In this document: positions 17,293 through 25,272 of the stretch, piece after piece
Layout: the number at the start of each line of letters is the position of its first letter
Position numbering within the stretch: position 1 is the stretch's first letter
Assembly (NCBI GenBank): GCA_947589425.1
Contig: CANQAV010000006.1
Coordinates: 1-64,000 of the forward strand
Length of the DNA stretch: 64,000 nucleotides
Source: Candidatus Gastranaerophilales bacterium
GTDB taxonomy: Bacteria; Cyanobacteriota; Vampirovibrionia; Gastranaerophilales; Gastranaerophilaceae
Direction: 5' to 3'
Made by a program: the position numbers and the translations under genes
The notes under the pieces: model-generated
The model's input: only the letters and a program-made list of their open reading frames with translations
Databases searched by the model: none
What the model was told of the DNA's origin: nothing

Positions 17293-18021
17293 ATGAAAAA
17301 AACTGCAATTATTATACCTGCACGATATGCTTCAACAAGACTTCCCGCAAAACCCCTTCTTGAAGTAAAAAATAAACCGATTATTCAATATGTATATGAA
17401 GCGGCAAAACTTTCTTCCTTGGCGGATGAAATAATTGTAGCTACGGATGATGAAAGAATTAAAGGCGCAGTTTTATCCTTCGGGGGAAATTGCGAAATGA
17501 CATCAAAAAATCATAAATGCGGCTCGGATAGAATTGCAGAAATCGTAAACAGACACGACGATTTTGAATATATTTTAAATTTACAGGGTGATGAGCCTCA
17601 AATTACACCAGAAGTTATTGATTTAGCAATCAAAACTCTTAAAGATGATGAAAAAGCGGATATTTCAACGCTTGTAAGGAAAATATCGGACCCCAATCAA
17701 ATAAATAATCCGAATTGTGTTAAATGTGTTTTTGATAACAGCTATAACGCCCTCTATTTTTCACGCTGTCCGATTCCTTATGAAAGAAATAAAGGCGAAG
17801 CCTCTTATTATGCTCATATCGGTATATATTGCTACAGGAGAAATTCGCTTATTAAAATGACTCAACTCAAACAAACGCCTCTTGAAAAACAAGAAAGCCT
17901 TGAACAATTAAGAGCGCTTCAAAACTCAATGACAATCAAAGTGGCAATAACCGATTTAAACCCAACGGGAATAGATACAATTGAAGATTATGAAAAATTT
18001 AAAAAAATAATGGAAGGCTAA
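17293..18021 (+). CDS. kdsB: 3-deoxy-manno-octulosonate (Kdo) cytidylyltransferase
   Basis: A 242-residue cytosolic enzyme making CMP-Kdo from CTP and Kdo, the activated sugar for the LPS inner core. The nucleotide-binding start is IIPARYASTRLPAKPLLEV; then QYVYEAAK, VATDDERI, the Mg/CTP motif LQGDEPQI, and YAHIGIYCYRR, all in family order; length is typical. AAGGA precedes the ATG. Its presence is strong evidence that the organism makes Kdo-containing LPS. Its last 4 bases overlap the convergent OstA/LptD-like gene. Confidence 0.96.
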   Translation: MKKTAIIIPARYASTRLPAKPLLEVKNKPIIQYVYEAAKLSSLADEIIVATDDERIKGAVLSFGGNCEMTSKNHKCGSDRIAEIVNRHDDFEYILNLQGDEPQITPEVIDLAIKTLKDDEKADISTLVRKISDPNQINNPNCVKCVFDNSYNALYFSRCPIPYERNKGEASYYAHIGIYCYRRNSLIKMTQLKQTPLEKQESLEQLRALQNSMTIKVAITDLNPTGIDTIEDYEKFKKIMEG

Positions 18022-20051
18022 ATATTTTCCAAATCTTCAACCTTAACAGGTTTAGTTCTTCTGTAAAAATCACGTTTTCTTTGCGAGCCGTCCGCATCTT
18101 TTGTGGTTAACTTTTCAAAGTCAATTTTAGATGAATCGGAACCTACAAAAAACATAAAGTCAACATGAGCAATATCCCTTACAAAGTCATAGGACACTGC
18201 AACTTTTAAGTCCTGGGGTCCAAATATAGCATAAAGTCGTGATTCCGTAAGTAAATCTTTTTCATAGTTATCTTTAAGAGGAGAAACTACGGCTCTAAAA
18301 CCGAGAGCAAATTTATCCGTGAGATTCAATTTTTCATTGAGCATAATTGAAGATTTACCGTATCTGTATTTATCAAATATGAAGGGGCTGTCGCCATGGA
18401 CACCGCCAAAAAGGTATCCGAGGCTTGATTCCCAGAATTTTAATTTTGTTGTTAAATAAGGACCGACCCTAATAACGCCCGTTGTTTGACCTGAGCCATA
18501 TAAAGTGGCTGCCGTTTGGACTAATCCGTTAAGGCTTATTTCCAAATCTTGTTCTTTATTTTGATATCTAATAAAGGGCTTTCTTAATTCGGCGATATAC
18601 CTAAATCTTGTAGTTGCATAAGCTTTTTCTTGTTTATGTTCCTGGTAATCACTGAAAATACCTGCATAAACACCATGATTAAAATATGCATCCAAATCCG
18701 CTACTTTGTAGCTTCTTAAATATTCAAGCTGTGCAGCATATCCGGAGCGTCTTGTACCCATGAAACCTTCGGGCAGATAAGCATTTCTGCCATATCTTAA
18801 TGCCAAATGATCGCTAAATTTATATCTTCCTCTTGCAACCAAATTAGTCGTTGCGGTAGCATATCCCGCTTCCAATACGCTGTTTGGAGTTCTGTACCTT
18901 CCGATTGCGCCGACACCAATGTTGCTGTTACCGTACACTAAAGCAGGCATGATTTTAAAACTTTGACCGTGAGGGAGTCTGTATACAAGACCATAGCCTA
19001 TGTATGTACCGAAATTTCTTAAAGTTCCGGCTTCCGGTGCATTTGTTTCAACCATTTGATGTTCTCTGTCCGACAATATTTCAATATCCGAATTTCTTAT
19101 AATTTTGTGCTTATTATAAAAAATATCGGAATTTTTCATAATTACGCTGTCATGGTCTTTGTAGCTTGTAATAACTATTTCTTTGGCATCAATTTTATAA
19201 GTTTGTTTTCTTGTTGTATCAGATAAAGCACGAAGACTACTGCGTTTTTTTGCATAATCAAACGCAACATTTTCAATTCTTTGAAATCCGCTTGTTTGAA
19301 GAGCATATTCGGCTTGCTGATTGCTTTTTATTGTGCCGTTAATCATTTGAATATCATTTGCAATTAAATATCCTTCCTGGGCATTAATTTTAAAAGAATA
19401 TGCTTCGACAGTGGGGTTATCCATTAAAATATTTTCTTCATTTAAATCGACAAGCAAATATTCACCCGTCATTTCAACATTATCTTTGATAACTTTAACA
19501 TTATCAAATAATTTTAAAGTTTGAGAAGTTTTATCCAAAACCGCTTCATCCGAACAAAGTTTTAAATTTTGAGCATTTGCAATAATTTCAACATGGCCTT
19601 TCGCATAGACGTTGCCGTCTTCCTCATCATAGGTAATCTTATCGGCATTTACCTGAAATTTGTTTTTATCCTGTACGGATTCGGTTTTTGAAGCATCACG
19701 AAAACTTGTATCATTTTGCAAAGTATCCTCGGTTATTTCTTCATTTTGTACTTCAGCGCCGATATCATCCTGCTGTTTTAAATTTTTCTTATTTTTTCTT
19801 TTATCGAAAAAATTTCTGAATTTATTCTCAATTTTTGCACTCACGCTGTTGTTTTCAGAAAAATTTGGTATCTCAGGGTCATTAAAAGTCGGAATAGAAT
19901 TATCATTTTTTTCCGCATCAGGCAAAATTTCACCCACAGTTTTCGCATTTATAATTTCGTATGCACTATAAGCAGATAAAGAAAGTTGAAACGGAATTAC
20001 CGTCAAACATATTATATAAATAAATTTTTTGCCAAAATTCAACAATCTCAC
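18018..20051 (-). CDS. OstA-domain outer-membrane protein, LptD-like
   Basis: A 677-residue exported protein starting at GTG. After the signal peptide there is an acidic linker (~30-125), then an OstA/LptA-like beta-jellyroll (~130-240: FQVNADKITYDEEDGNVYAK, KGHVEIIANAQNLKLCSDEA). The rest is beta-rich, with many aromatic/Gly strands and turns (GYGLVYRLPHG, RYRTPNSVLEAGYATATTN) fitting a C-terminal barrel. This is the LptD layout, which inserts LPS into the outer leaflet. It is shorter than E. coli LptD (784), and it ends in a ~35-residue charged tail instead of an aromatic barrel signature. I see no clear cysteine pairs. Its neighbour kdsB supports an LPS role. Confidence 0.72.
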   Translation of the reverse strand: MRLLNFGKKFIYIICLTVIPFQLSLSAYSAYEIINAKTVGEILPDAEKNDNSIPTFNDPEIPNFSENNSVSAKIENKFRNFFDKRKNKKNLKQQDDIGAEVQNEEITEDTLQNDTSFRDASKTESVQDKNKFQVNADKITYDEEDGNVYAKGHVEIIANAQNLKLCSDEAVLDKTSQTLKLFDNVKVIKDNVEMTGEYLLVDLNEENILMDNPTVEAYSFKINAQEGYLIANDIQMINGTIKSNQQAEYALQTSGFQRIENVAFDYAKKRSSLRALSDTTRKQTYKIDAKEIVITSYKDHDSVIMKNSDIFYNKHKIIRNSDIEILSDREHQMVETNAPEAGTLRNFGTYIGYGLVYRLPHGQSFKIMPALVYGNSNIGVGAIGRYRTPNSVLEAGYATATTNLVARGRYKFSDHLALRYGRNAYLPEGFMGTRRSGYAAQLEYLRSYKVADLDAYFNHGVYAGIFSDYQEHKQEKAYATTRFRYIAELRKPFIRYQNKEQDLEISLNGLVQTAATLYGSGQTTGVIRVGPYLTTKLKFWESSLGYLFGGVHGDSPFIFDKYRYGKSSIMLNEKLNLTDKFALGFRAVVSPLKDNYEKDLLTESRLYAIFGPQDLKVAVSYDFVRDIAHVDFMFFVGSDSSKIDFEKLTTKDADGSQRKRDFYRRTKPVKVEDLENI

Positions 20052-20107
20052 CCCATGGATATACTAACTATTTAAATCTACAACAAAAAACATACAAAAA
20101 CAAATCA

Positions 20108-21256
20108 TCAAATAAAGTTTAACGGATTGGTCGGATTACCTTTTTGACGGACTTCAAAGTGAAGATGAGGACCTGTTGCATATCCCGTAGTACCGACTTT
20201 ACCAATTACTTGACCTTTTGCTACATGCGCACCCTTTTGCGCTATTGTAACCGACATATGGGCGTATAAAGTAGTTGTAGGTATACCATTTATGCTGCCA
20301 TGGTCAATAATTATAACTTTTCCGTAGCCGTTATACCAACCCGCAAATATTACCCTTCCCGAGTTTGCGGCTTTAATCGGAGTACCGTAAGGAGAGCCTA
20401 TGTCCACGCCCGAATGGAAAATTCTGCGTTTAAATATAGGATGTATTCTCCAACCGTAAGGAGAGGTAATTTTACCCGGAACGGGTTTAATAAATCCTCC
20501 CGTTACAACAACGCTGCCCCCGGTTTTTTCGGTTTTTCGCATTTCCTGATTAATCATGTGGGAAATTGCTTTTGATTGTCGTGCCAAATCCCTTTCGGAT
20601 TTTTCCCAGGTGGCTCTGTCGGTTTTGAGTTTTTCAATAAACTTCTCATTTTTTGAAATAGCATCCTGTATATCAATTTGCTGTTTATTGATATAAGCTA
20701 TAGAAGTTTCAAGATTTCTTTTTTGATTGTCAATACGGGCTTTAAGAGTCAGTATTTCACGAGTAGCCCTTTTTGCTTCCTGCAAGCGCTTTTTATCGTA
20801 TGAAATTACAATATTTTCAAAATAAAGTCTGTCCAAAAAAGCATTAATATCTTCCGAGTTAAGCAAAAAATCAATATAGTTATTTCGTTTATGTTTATAA
20901 ATCTGAACTATTCTTTTTGAGGCATAAATTTCATGCTTTTTGTTTTCCGCCATTAATTTATCAAGTTTTTGCTGTAAATTCTCTACTTCGGTTTTCGCAT
21001 TTGAATACTCTTGCTGATTTTTTTGCAGACTGTGCTGGGTATGTTCAAGTTTTTGCTGATTTTTATAAAGTTTATTTGTCTCAATTTTTTCAAGCAGTTT
21101 TAAATTGTTAATTTTTTGTTTAACCCTGTTTCTTTGAGATTCAATGTCGCTTTGTTGTGCCGACAGCCTGTTATCCGCTAAGCAAGGAGTAATGCATAAA
21201 AGCAAAACGGACACAAATAACAGGATATAACTTTTTTTTCTACAAAAAATCTTCAT
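20108..21256 (-). CDS. Murein hydrolase activator EnvC-like / M23 peptidase
   Basis: A 382-residue exported protein. It has a signal peptide (~1-27), then a long coiled coil (~30-240, with QQKLEHTQHSLQKNQQEY and QQKLDKLMAENKKHEIYA), then an M23 (LytM) domain at ~265-382. The zinc ligands are present: HSGVDIG (H..D) and GPHLHFEV (HxH), with GWRIHPIF and LYAHMS. With all ligands intact it could be an active endopeptidase, unlike E. coli EnvC, which is a degenerate activator. It starts 3 bases after the stop of a 36-residue membrane protein and has no Shine-Dalgarno of its own, so its translation is probably coupled. Confidence 0.9.
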   Translation of the reverse strand: MKIFCRKKSYILLFVSVLLLCITPCLADNRLSAQQSDIESQRNRVKQKINNLKLLEKIETNKLYKNQQKLEHTQHSLQKNQQEYSNAKTEVENLQQKLDKLMAENKKHEIYASKRIVQIYKHKRNNYIDFLLNSEDINAFLDRLYFENIVISYDKKRLQEAKRATREILTLKARIDNQKRNLETSIAYINKQQIDIQDAISKNEKFIEKLKTDRATWEKSERDLARQSKAISHMINQEMRKTEKTGGSVVVTGGFIKPVPGKITSPYGWRIHPIFKRRIFHSGVDIGSPYGTPIKAANSGRVIFAGWYNGYGKVIIIDHGSINGIPTTTLYAHMSVTIAQKGAHVAKGQVIGKVGTTGYATGPHLHFEVRQKGNPTNPLNFI

Positions 21257-21259
21257 ATA

Positions 21260-21370
21260 TTATTTTGCAAGCAATACACCGACAACAGCAAATGCGCCAA
21301 CCATCCAAGCTATAAGCATAACGGATAATACCAATACTATTATTCTTCTGTGTTTTCTGAAAAATTCCAT
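21260..21370 (-). CDS. Small single-pass membrane protein (36 aa)
   Basis: A short open frame that encodes a basic N-terminus (MEFFRKHRR) followed by a hydrophobic helix of about 24 residues (IIVLVLSVMLIAWMVGAFAV) and ends in Lys. AAAGG sits 7 bases before the ATG. Positive-inside residues predict the N-terminus in the cytoplasm. It ends 3 bases before the M23 gene on the same strand, so the two are probably co-translated. It could be a membrane partner of the murein hydrolase, in the manner of FtsX/FtsL-like small divisome proteins, or a leader peptide. No family recognised. Confidence 0.6.
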   Translation of the reverse strand: MEFFRKHRRIIVLVLSVMLIAWMVGAFAVVGVLLAK

Positions 21371-21442
21371 TTTTAAACCTTTATTTACTTTATAATAATA
21401 TAATATCAAAAAGGAACTTATTTAAGCAAATCTTTAAGATTA

Positions 21443-23254
21443 TTATTTACATCCTTCATCATCAAGGTCGATTTTACCGTCAAAATTGTTATCAATTCCG
21501 TCATGGCATGAATTGATTGAGTCTTTGCCTTCTGCTCTGGGAAAAAGTTTAAGATATTTTTTATCAATCGAATTGAAAAGATATAAATAATAATCCCGCC
21601 AAGATTGTGCAATCATTGTATTTTCAATCAATAAAAGGTTTTCATCATTTTTATAAAATCCGCTCTTTGAAAAATTACAGCTTCCCATAATCAAATATTT
21701 ATCATCAATTTCAATTGTTTTATCGTGATTTTTTCCGCCCCAGTTTTCAACAACTACGTAAATACCTTCTTTTCTTAATTGGTTAATTCTCTCTTTAAAA
21801 TTGGATGCACCGAGCGCATCCATTAGAACAAGAACTCTTACTCCTCTCTTTTTAGCAAGAATTAATTCATTTATTAAATTTTTATCCGTAAGATAAAAGG
21901 CGCTTATCAATATTTCATTTTTTGCATTTTTAATTAAAGGCAAAATCATATTGTCATATACATCTCCTTTTGGTGTAAAATAGGGGGTAATTTTTAAATC
22001 GCCCTCAACAAAACCGTTTGAATTGATTTTTACCTTTAAATCCGAAAACTTAGAGTTATACATCTGTTCAAATTCTTGTTTATATTGTTTTGCAATTAAT
22101 GAAGAATTTATTAAAGCCATTGAATTTGCGCTATATCCGCCCGTTCCCGAAGAAGAAATGTTGGATGAGCCCGTTATAACTTTTGTGTTGTCAAACACAA
22201 TAAATTTATTGTGCATCAGTGCTTTTAAACTATCTTTCTTTGCGTCAAACTCTTTAATAAACAACTCTGTTTCAGGATATATTTCAAAAGAATTTTTGCT
22301 GTAGTCAACCACTGCTCTAATTTTTACACCTCTGTTTTTAGCATTTTTAAGCGCATCAAATATTTCTTTTTGAGCGCCAAAACCATATAGGGCAATATCA
22401 ATAGAACTTTTTGAAGAATTTATTTCTTTTACTATTTCCCTGCATATATCCGTTTTACATTCACTGTTTGGCTTTTTATATAAAAGCGGATTAATTAAAA
22501 AGAGTTTAAGAGAGCCTTTTGTAATAACCAAAGAATTTTTATAAACCTTTTTGCTTTTTGGTATATCACAAAGTTCATTTTTATCTTCGTTTTTAGAAAA
22601 ACAGATTTTACAGGGTTTATAAGCATTAATTTCAGAAGCTAAAATTAATTCTCCCCTTGAAATTTCTTTTGCATATTCGCAATTGAGCTTGTGGACAATA
22701 TTTGTATTTATATTCAAAATTGCAAAATCAAGATTAGAGATTTCTTTTATATTTTTCTTTGTTTGAATAATATTTTGAGCTTGAAGATAATTTATGTCTT
22801 TAGTGCCCGAATATAAATAGCCAAGACCGTTCTTAAGCAAAAATTTTGCAAAATCACTCCCTTTATAATTAAATGAAATATACCTATATTTCTTATAGCC
22901 CTGATTGTCAGGTATTAAAGATGTAATTGTAACATATTTATTTTCTAAATTATCTTTTGCATATTTTCTTGCAAGATAGCCTGCCATCATAAATTCATCA
23001 ATAGTTAAACCCAGAGTTTGAGCTTCATTTTTATAATAATCATTTAAAATCGGTACAAAAGCATTAACATTTTTTAATTTAAACAATTCGTCATCGTCAA
23101 TTTTATTGTTTGAATTTATGTCAATATAAAACTTATCCGCCTCAACGACTTTTAAAATTTTATATGAGGGTGATTTTTCGGATTTATAAAAACAAAAAGC
23201 AAAAACCGAAAACATTAAAAATAAAATCAAAGAAGTTAAAATTTTATTTTTCAT
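21443..23254 (-). CDS. Secreted SNase-like / phospholipase-D-family nuclease
   Basis: A 603-residue exported multidomain protein. In order: signal peptide or anchor (1-24); a thermonuclease-like fold (~30-150: KILKVVEADKFYI, AGYLARKYAKDNLENKYVTI, FAKFLLKNGLGYLY); a metal-site segment (~185-215: VHKLNCEYAKEI, YKPCKICF); two PLD repeats with HKD motifs MHNKFIVFDNTKVITGSSN and NHDKTIEIDDKYLIMGSCN; and a C-terminal calcium-loop-like segment SCHDGIDNNFDGKIDLDDEG with a Cys at each end. The double HKD predicts a working phosphodiesterase acting on DNA or phospholipid. The thermonuclease catalytic Arg/Glu are not obvious, so that domain may only bind. Confidence 0.82.
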   Translation of the reverse strand: MKNKILTSLILFLMFSVFAFCFYKSEKSPSYKILKVVEADKFYIDINSNNKIDDDELFKLKNVNAFVPILNDYYKNEAQTLGLTIDEFMMAGYLARKYAKDNLENKYVTITSLIPDNQGYKKYRYISFNYKGSDFAKFLLKNGLGYLYSGTKDINYLQAQNIIQTKKNIKEISNLDFAILNINTNIVHKLNCEYAKEISRGELILASEINAYKPCKICFSKNEDKNELCDIPKSKKVYKNSLVITKGSLKLFLINPLLYKKPNSECKTDICREIVKEINSSKSSIDIALYGFGAQKEIFDALKNAKNRGVKIRAVVDYSKNSFEIYPETELFIKEFDAKKDSLKALMHNKFIVFDNTKVITGSSNISSSGTGGYSANSMALINSSLIAKQYKQEFEQMYNSKFSDLKVKINSNGFVEGDLKITPYFTPKGDVYDNMILPLIKNAKNEILISAFYLTDKNLINELILAKKRGVRVLVLMDALGASNFKERINQLRKEGIYVVVENWGGKNHDKTIEIDDKYLIMGSCNFSKSGFYKNDENLLLIENTMIAQSWRDYYLYLFNSIDKKYLKLFPRAEGKDSINSCHDGIDNNFDGKIDLDDEGCK

Positions 23255-23260
23255 AGCACT

Positions 23261-23266
23261 ATAATA
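23261..23266 (-). promoter_or_regulatory. Possible -10 box, leaderless start of the PLD nuclease
   Basis: TATTAT on the reverse strand ends 6 bases before the ATG; no ribosome binding site intervenes. Confidence 0.4.
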
Positions 23267-23374
23267 TATAAAATTTGTTATTTTGTTAATAAAAGTTTAC
23301 TTTGGTACTTGTTTATTAATTTTGTTTAATATAATATGGATTATACTAGAATAACAAACAAAAAGGACAAAAAA

Positions 23375-23728
23375 ATGAATCCTATTATTACAGAACTTGA
23401 AAAAGAATATACAGGTCGTGAATTGCCTGAAATCAACCCCGGAGATACAGTTAAAGTTTTCGTTAGAATTATCGAAGGAAATAAAGAAAGAACACAGGCT
23501 TTTGAAGGCACTGTAATTAAAAAACGTGGAAGTTCAATCAACAAAACCATTACCGTAAGAAAAGTATTTCAAGGAATTGGTGTTGAACGTGTTTTTGCGG
23601 TTTACTCACCGAGAATTGAAAAGATTGAAGTATTAAGAAAAGGTGATGTAAAACGTTCTAAACTATACTACTTAAGAGAACGTTCAGGCAAAGCTACACG
23701 TATCAGAGAAAAAATGGAAAAAAGATAA
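23375..23728 (+). CDS. rplS: 50S ribosomal protein L19
   Basis: A 117-residue L19, at the 30S-50S interface. It matches throughout: PEINPGDTVKVFVRIIEGNK, FEGTVIKKRGSSINKTITVR, and GVERVFAVYSPRIEKIEVL followed by RSKLYYLRERSGKATRI. The frame is open from 23336 but AAAAGG lies 7-8 bases before the ATG at 23375, and the extra 13 residues are not L19-like. A TATAAT at 23330-23335 implies a leader of about 33 bases. It is followed by a hairpin and the ylqF-rnhB pair, a common ribosome-assembly neighbourhood. Confidence 0.97.
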   Translation: MNPIITELEKEYTGRELPEINPGDTVKVFVRIIEGNKERTQAFEGTVIKKRGSSINKTITVRKVFQGIGVERVFAVYSPRIEKIEVLRKGDVKRSKLYYLRERSGKATRIREKMEKR

Positions 23729-23753
23729 TTTTTCCAAAAACAGTTATGTATTT

Positions 23754-23785
23754 AATGCCTTGAGTTTCAATAAATTCAAGGCATT
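23754..23785 (+). terminator. Weak hairpin between rplS and ylqF
   Basis: A 10-base perfect stem AATGCCTTGA / TCAAGGCATT with a 12-base loop, followed by TAAAATTT and not a solid T-run. It could attenuate rplS transcription before ylqF or stabilise the rplS mRNA end. Confidence 0.5.
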
Positions 23786-23803
23786 TAAAATTTAAGAGGA
23801 AAT

Positions 23804-24658
23804 ATGGCGCACATACACTGGTATCCCGGACATATTGCAAAAGCGCAAAAAGAACTAAAAGAAAAACTTAACCTCATAGACGTTATAATTGAGGTTATTG
23901 ATGCTCGAATACCATATTCAAGCCGTTATAAAAATGCAGCCAGCCTCTGTTTAAATAAACCCCGATTAATTTTGATGAACAAATCTGATTTGTCCGATGA
24001 AAAATATAATAAAATTTGGGCGCAAACCACTGAAAAAGCAACCTCTTGCGAAGTATTTCCGACTGATATACAAAGCAAAAAAGATATAAAAAAAATAATT
24101 GAAAAAGTAAATGTTCTGACGGAACATATAATGAAAAAAAGGGAAGAAAAAGGGCTTTTAAGAAGATGCGCAAGGACTATGGTAATCGGTATGCCAAATG
24201 TCGGAAAATCAAGCACAATTAACAGACTTGCAGGAAAGTCAAAAGCAAAAACAGGTGCAAAAGCAGGGGTTACAAAAAAGCAGCAATGGGTTAGAATTAA
24301 CGATAAAATAGAGCTCTTAGACACCCCGGGTATAATTTCTGCCGTACAGGATGACCAATATCAGGCGCTAAAATTGGCACTTGTTAATTCTATCGGCTCA
24401 AATGCATATGACAGCGAATTTATTGCATCCGAATTGATTAAAATTCTTGATAAACGCTATAAAAAAGAAATGAGAGAATATTTCGGCTTCGGGGAAGACG
24501 AAGAAATAAATCTTGAAAATATTGCACTTAAAAGAAAATATCTTCAAAAAGAAGGAAAGCCCGATACAAAAAGAACATCCGAAATTATTCTTTCAAACTT
24601 CAGGGAAGGAAAAATAGGGCGCTTTACTCTTGAAATTCCGGAGGAATACAATATTTGA
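23804..24658 (+). CDS. ylqF: Ribosome biogenesis GTPase YlqF/RbgA
   Basis: A 284-residue circularly permuted GTPase needed for late 50S assembly. It starts WYPGHIAKAQKELKEKL, typical of the family. Motif order is permuted: G4 NKSD near 60, G1 GMPNVGKSS near 130, G3 DTPG near 170. A C-terminal RNA-binding region follows (RTSEIILSNFREGKIGRF). GAGGAAAT precedes the ATG. Its last codons contain the GGAGG site used by rnhB, and the two genes overlap by 4 bases. Confidence 0.95.
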   Translation: MAHIHWYPGHIAKAQKELKEKLNLIDVIIEVIDARIPYSSRYKNAASLCLNKPRLILMNKSDLSDEKYNKIWAQTTEKATSCEVFPTDIQSKKDIKKIIEKVNVLTEHIMKKREEKGLLRRCARTMVIGMPNVGKSSTINRLAGKSKAKTGAKAGVTKKQQWVRINDKIELLDTPGIISAVQDDQYQALKLALVNSIGSNAYDSEFIASELIKILDKRYKKEMREYFGFGEDEEINLENIALKRKYLQKEGKPDTKRTSEIILSNFREGKIGRFTLEIPEEYNI

Positions 24659-25272
24659 AACTGTTTGAATTTGATGCATCAGAAAAAAAGGGAGAAATAA
24701 AATATATTACAGGTACCGACGAAGCAGGCAGAGGTCCTTGTGCAGGCGGAGTTTGGGCAAGCGCTGTATGTTTTTTTGAGGATGTTGATGAAAAATTATT
24801 TTGCGAGTTGAATGACTCAAAAAAATTAACTCCCAAAAAAAGGGAAGAACTTTTTCCTCTCATAATAAAAAATTCGATTTACTCAATCAAAGCTGTTAAT
24901 GTTAAAAAAATTGAAGAAATAAATATTTTAAATGCATCACTTTTAGCTATAAAATATTGCGTTGAAGAAGTTTTGCAAAAACTTAATTCAAAAGAAACGC
25001 TTGTTTTAATAGACGGCAATAAATTAATTAAGAACTTTAATTGCAATCAAAAATATATTATAAAAGGGGATTTAAAATCAGCATCAATTGCAGCGGCAAG
25101 TATTCTGGCAAAAGTTTCAAGAGACAGGTATATGACAAAAATCGATAAATATTATTCATGCTACGGCTGGGAGAAAAACAAAGGATATCTCACAAAAGCC
25201 CATGCCGAAGCCATAAAAACCCATGGAATTACAAAATACCACAGACCCTCTTTTTTAAAAAATATCTTATAG
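24655..25272 (+). CDS. rnhB: Ribonuclease HII
   Basis: A 205-residue endonuclease cleaving RNA in RNA-DNA hybrids and at misincorporated ribonucleotides. The first acidic pair is in GTDEAGRGPCAGGV (about 20-33), then LNDSKKLTPKKRE, VLIDGNK and the family block KSASIAAASILAKVSRD, then YGWEKNKGY. The start is TTG, overlapping the ylqF stop (TTGA), with GGAGG about 10 bases upstream inside ylqF. It ends in a 6-base overlap with convergent deoB. Confidence 0.95.
   Translation: MKLFEFDASEKKGEIKYITGTDEAGRGPCAGGVWASAVCFFEDVDEKLFCELNDSKKLTPKKREELFPLIIKNSIYSIKAVNVKKIEEINILNASLLAIKYCVEEVLQKLNSKETLVLIDGNKLIKNFNCNQKYIIKGDLKSASIAAASILAKVSRDRYMTKIDKYYSCYGWEKNKGYLTKAHAEAIKTHGITKYHRPSFLKNIL

Noticed and set aside
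23336-23374. Upstream ATG for L19
   Set aside because: It directly follows the TATAAT, so it would lie at or before the transcript start; the downstream ATG has AAAAGG and matches the L19 N-terminus.
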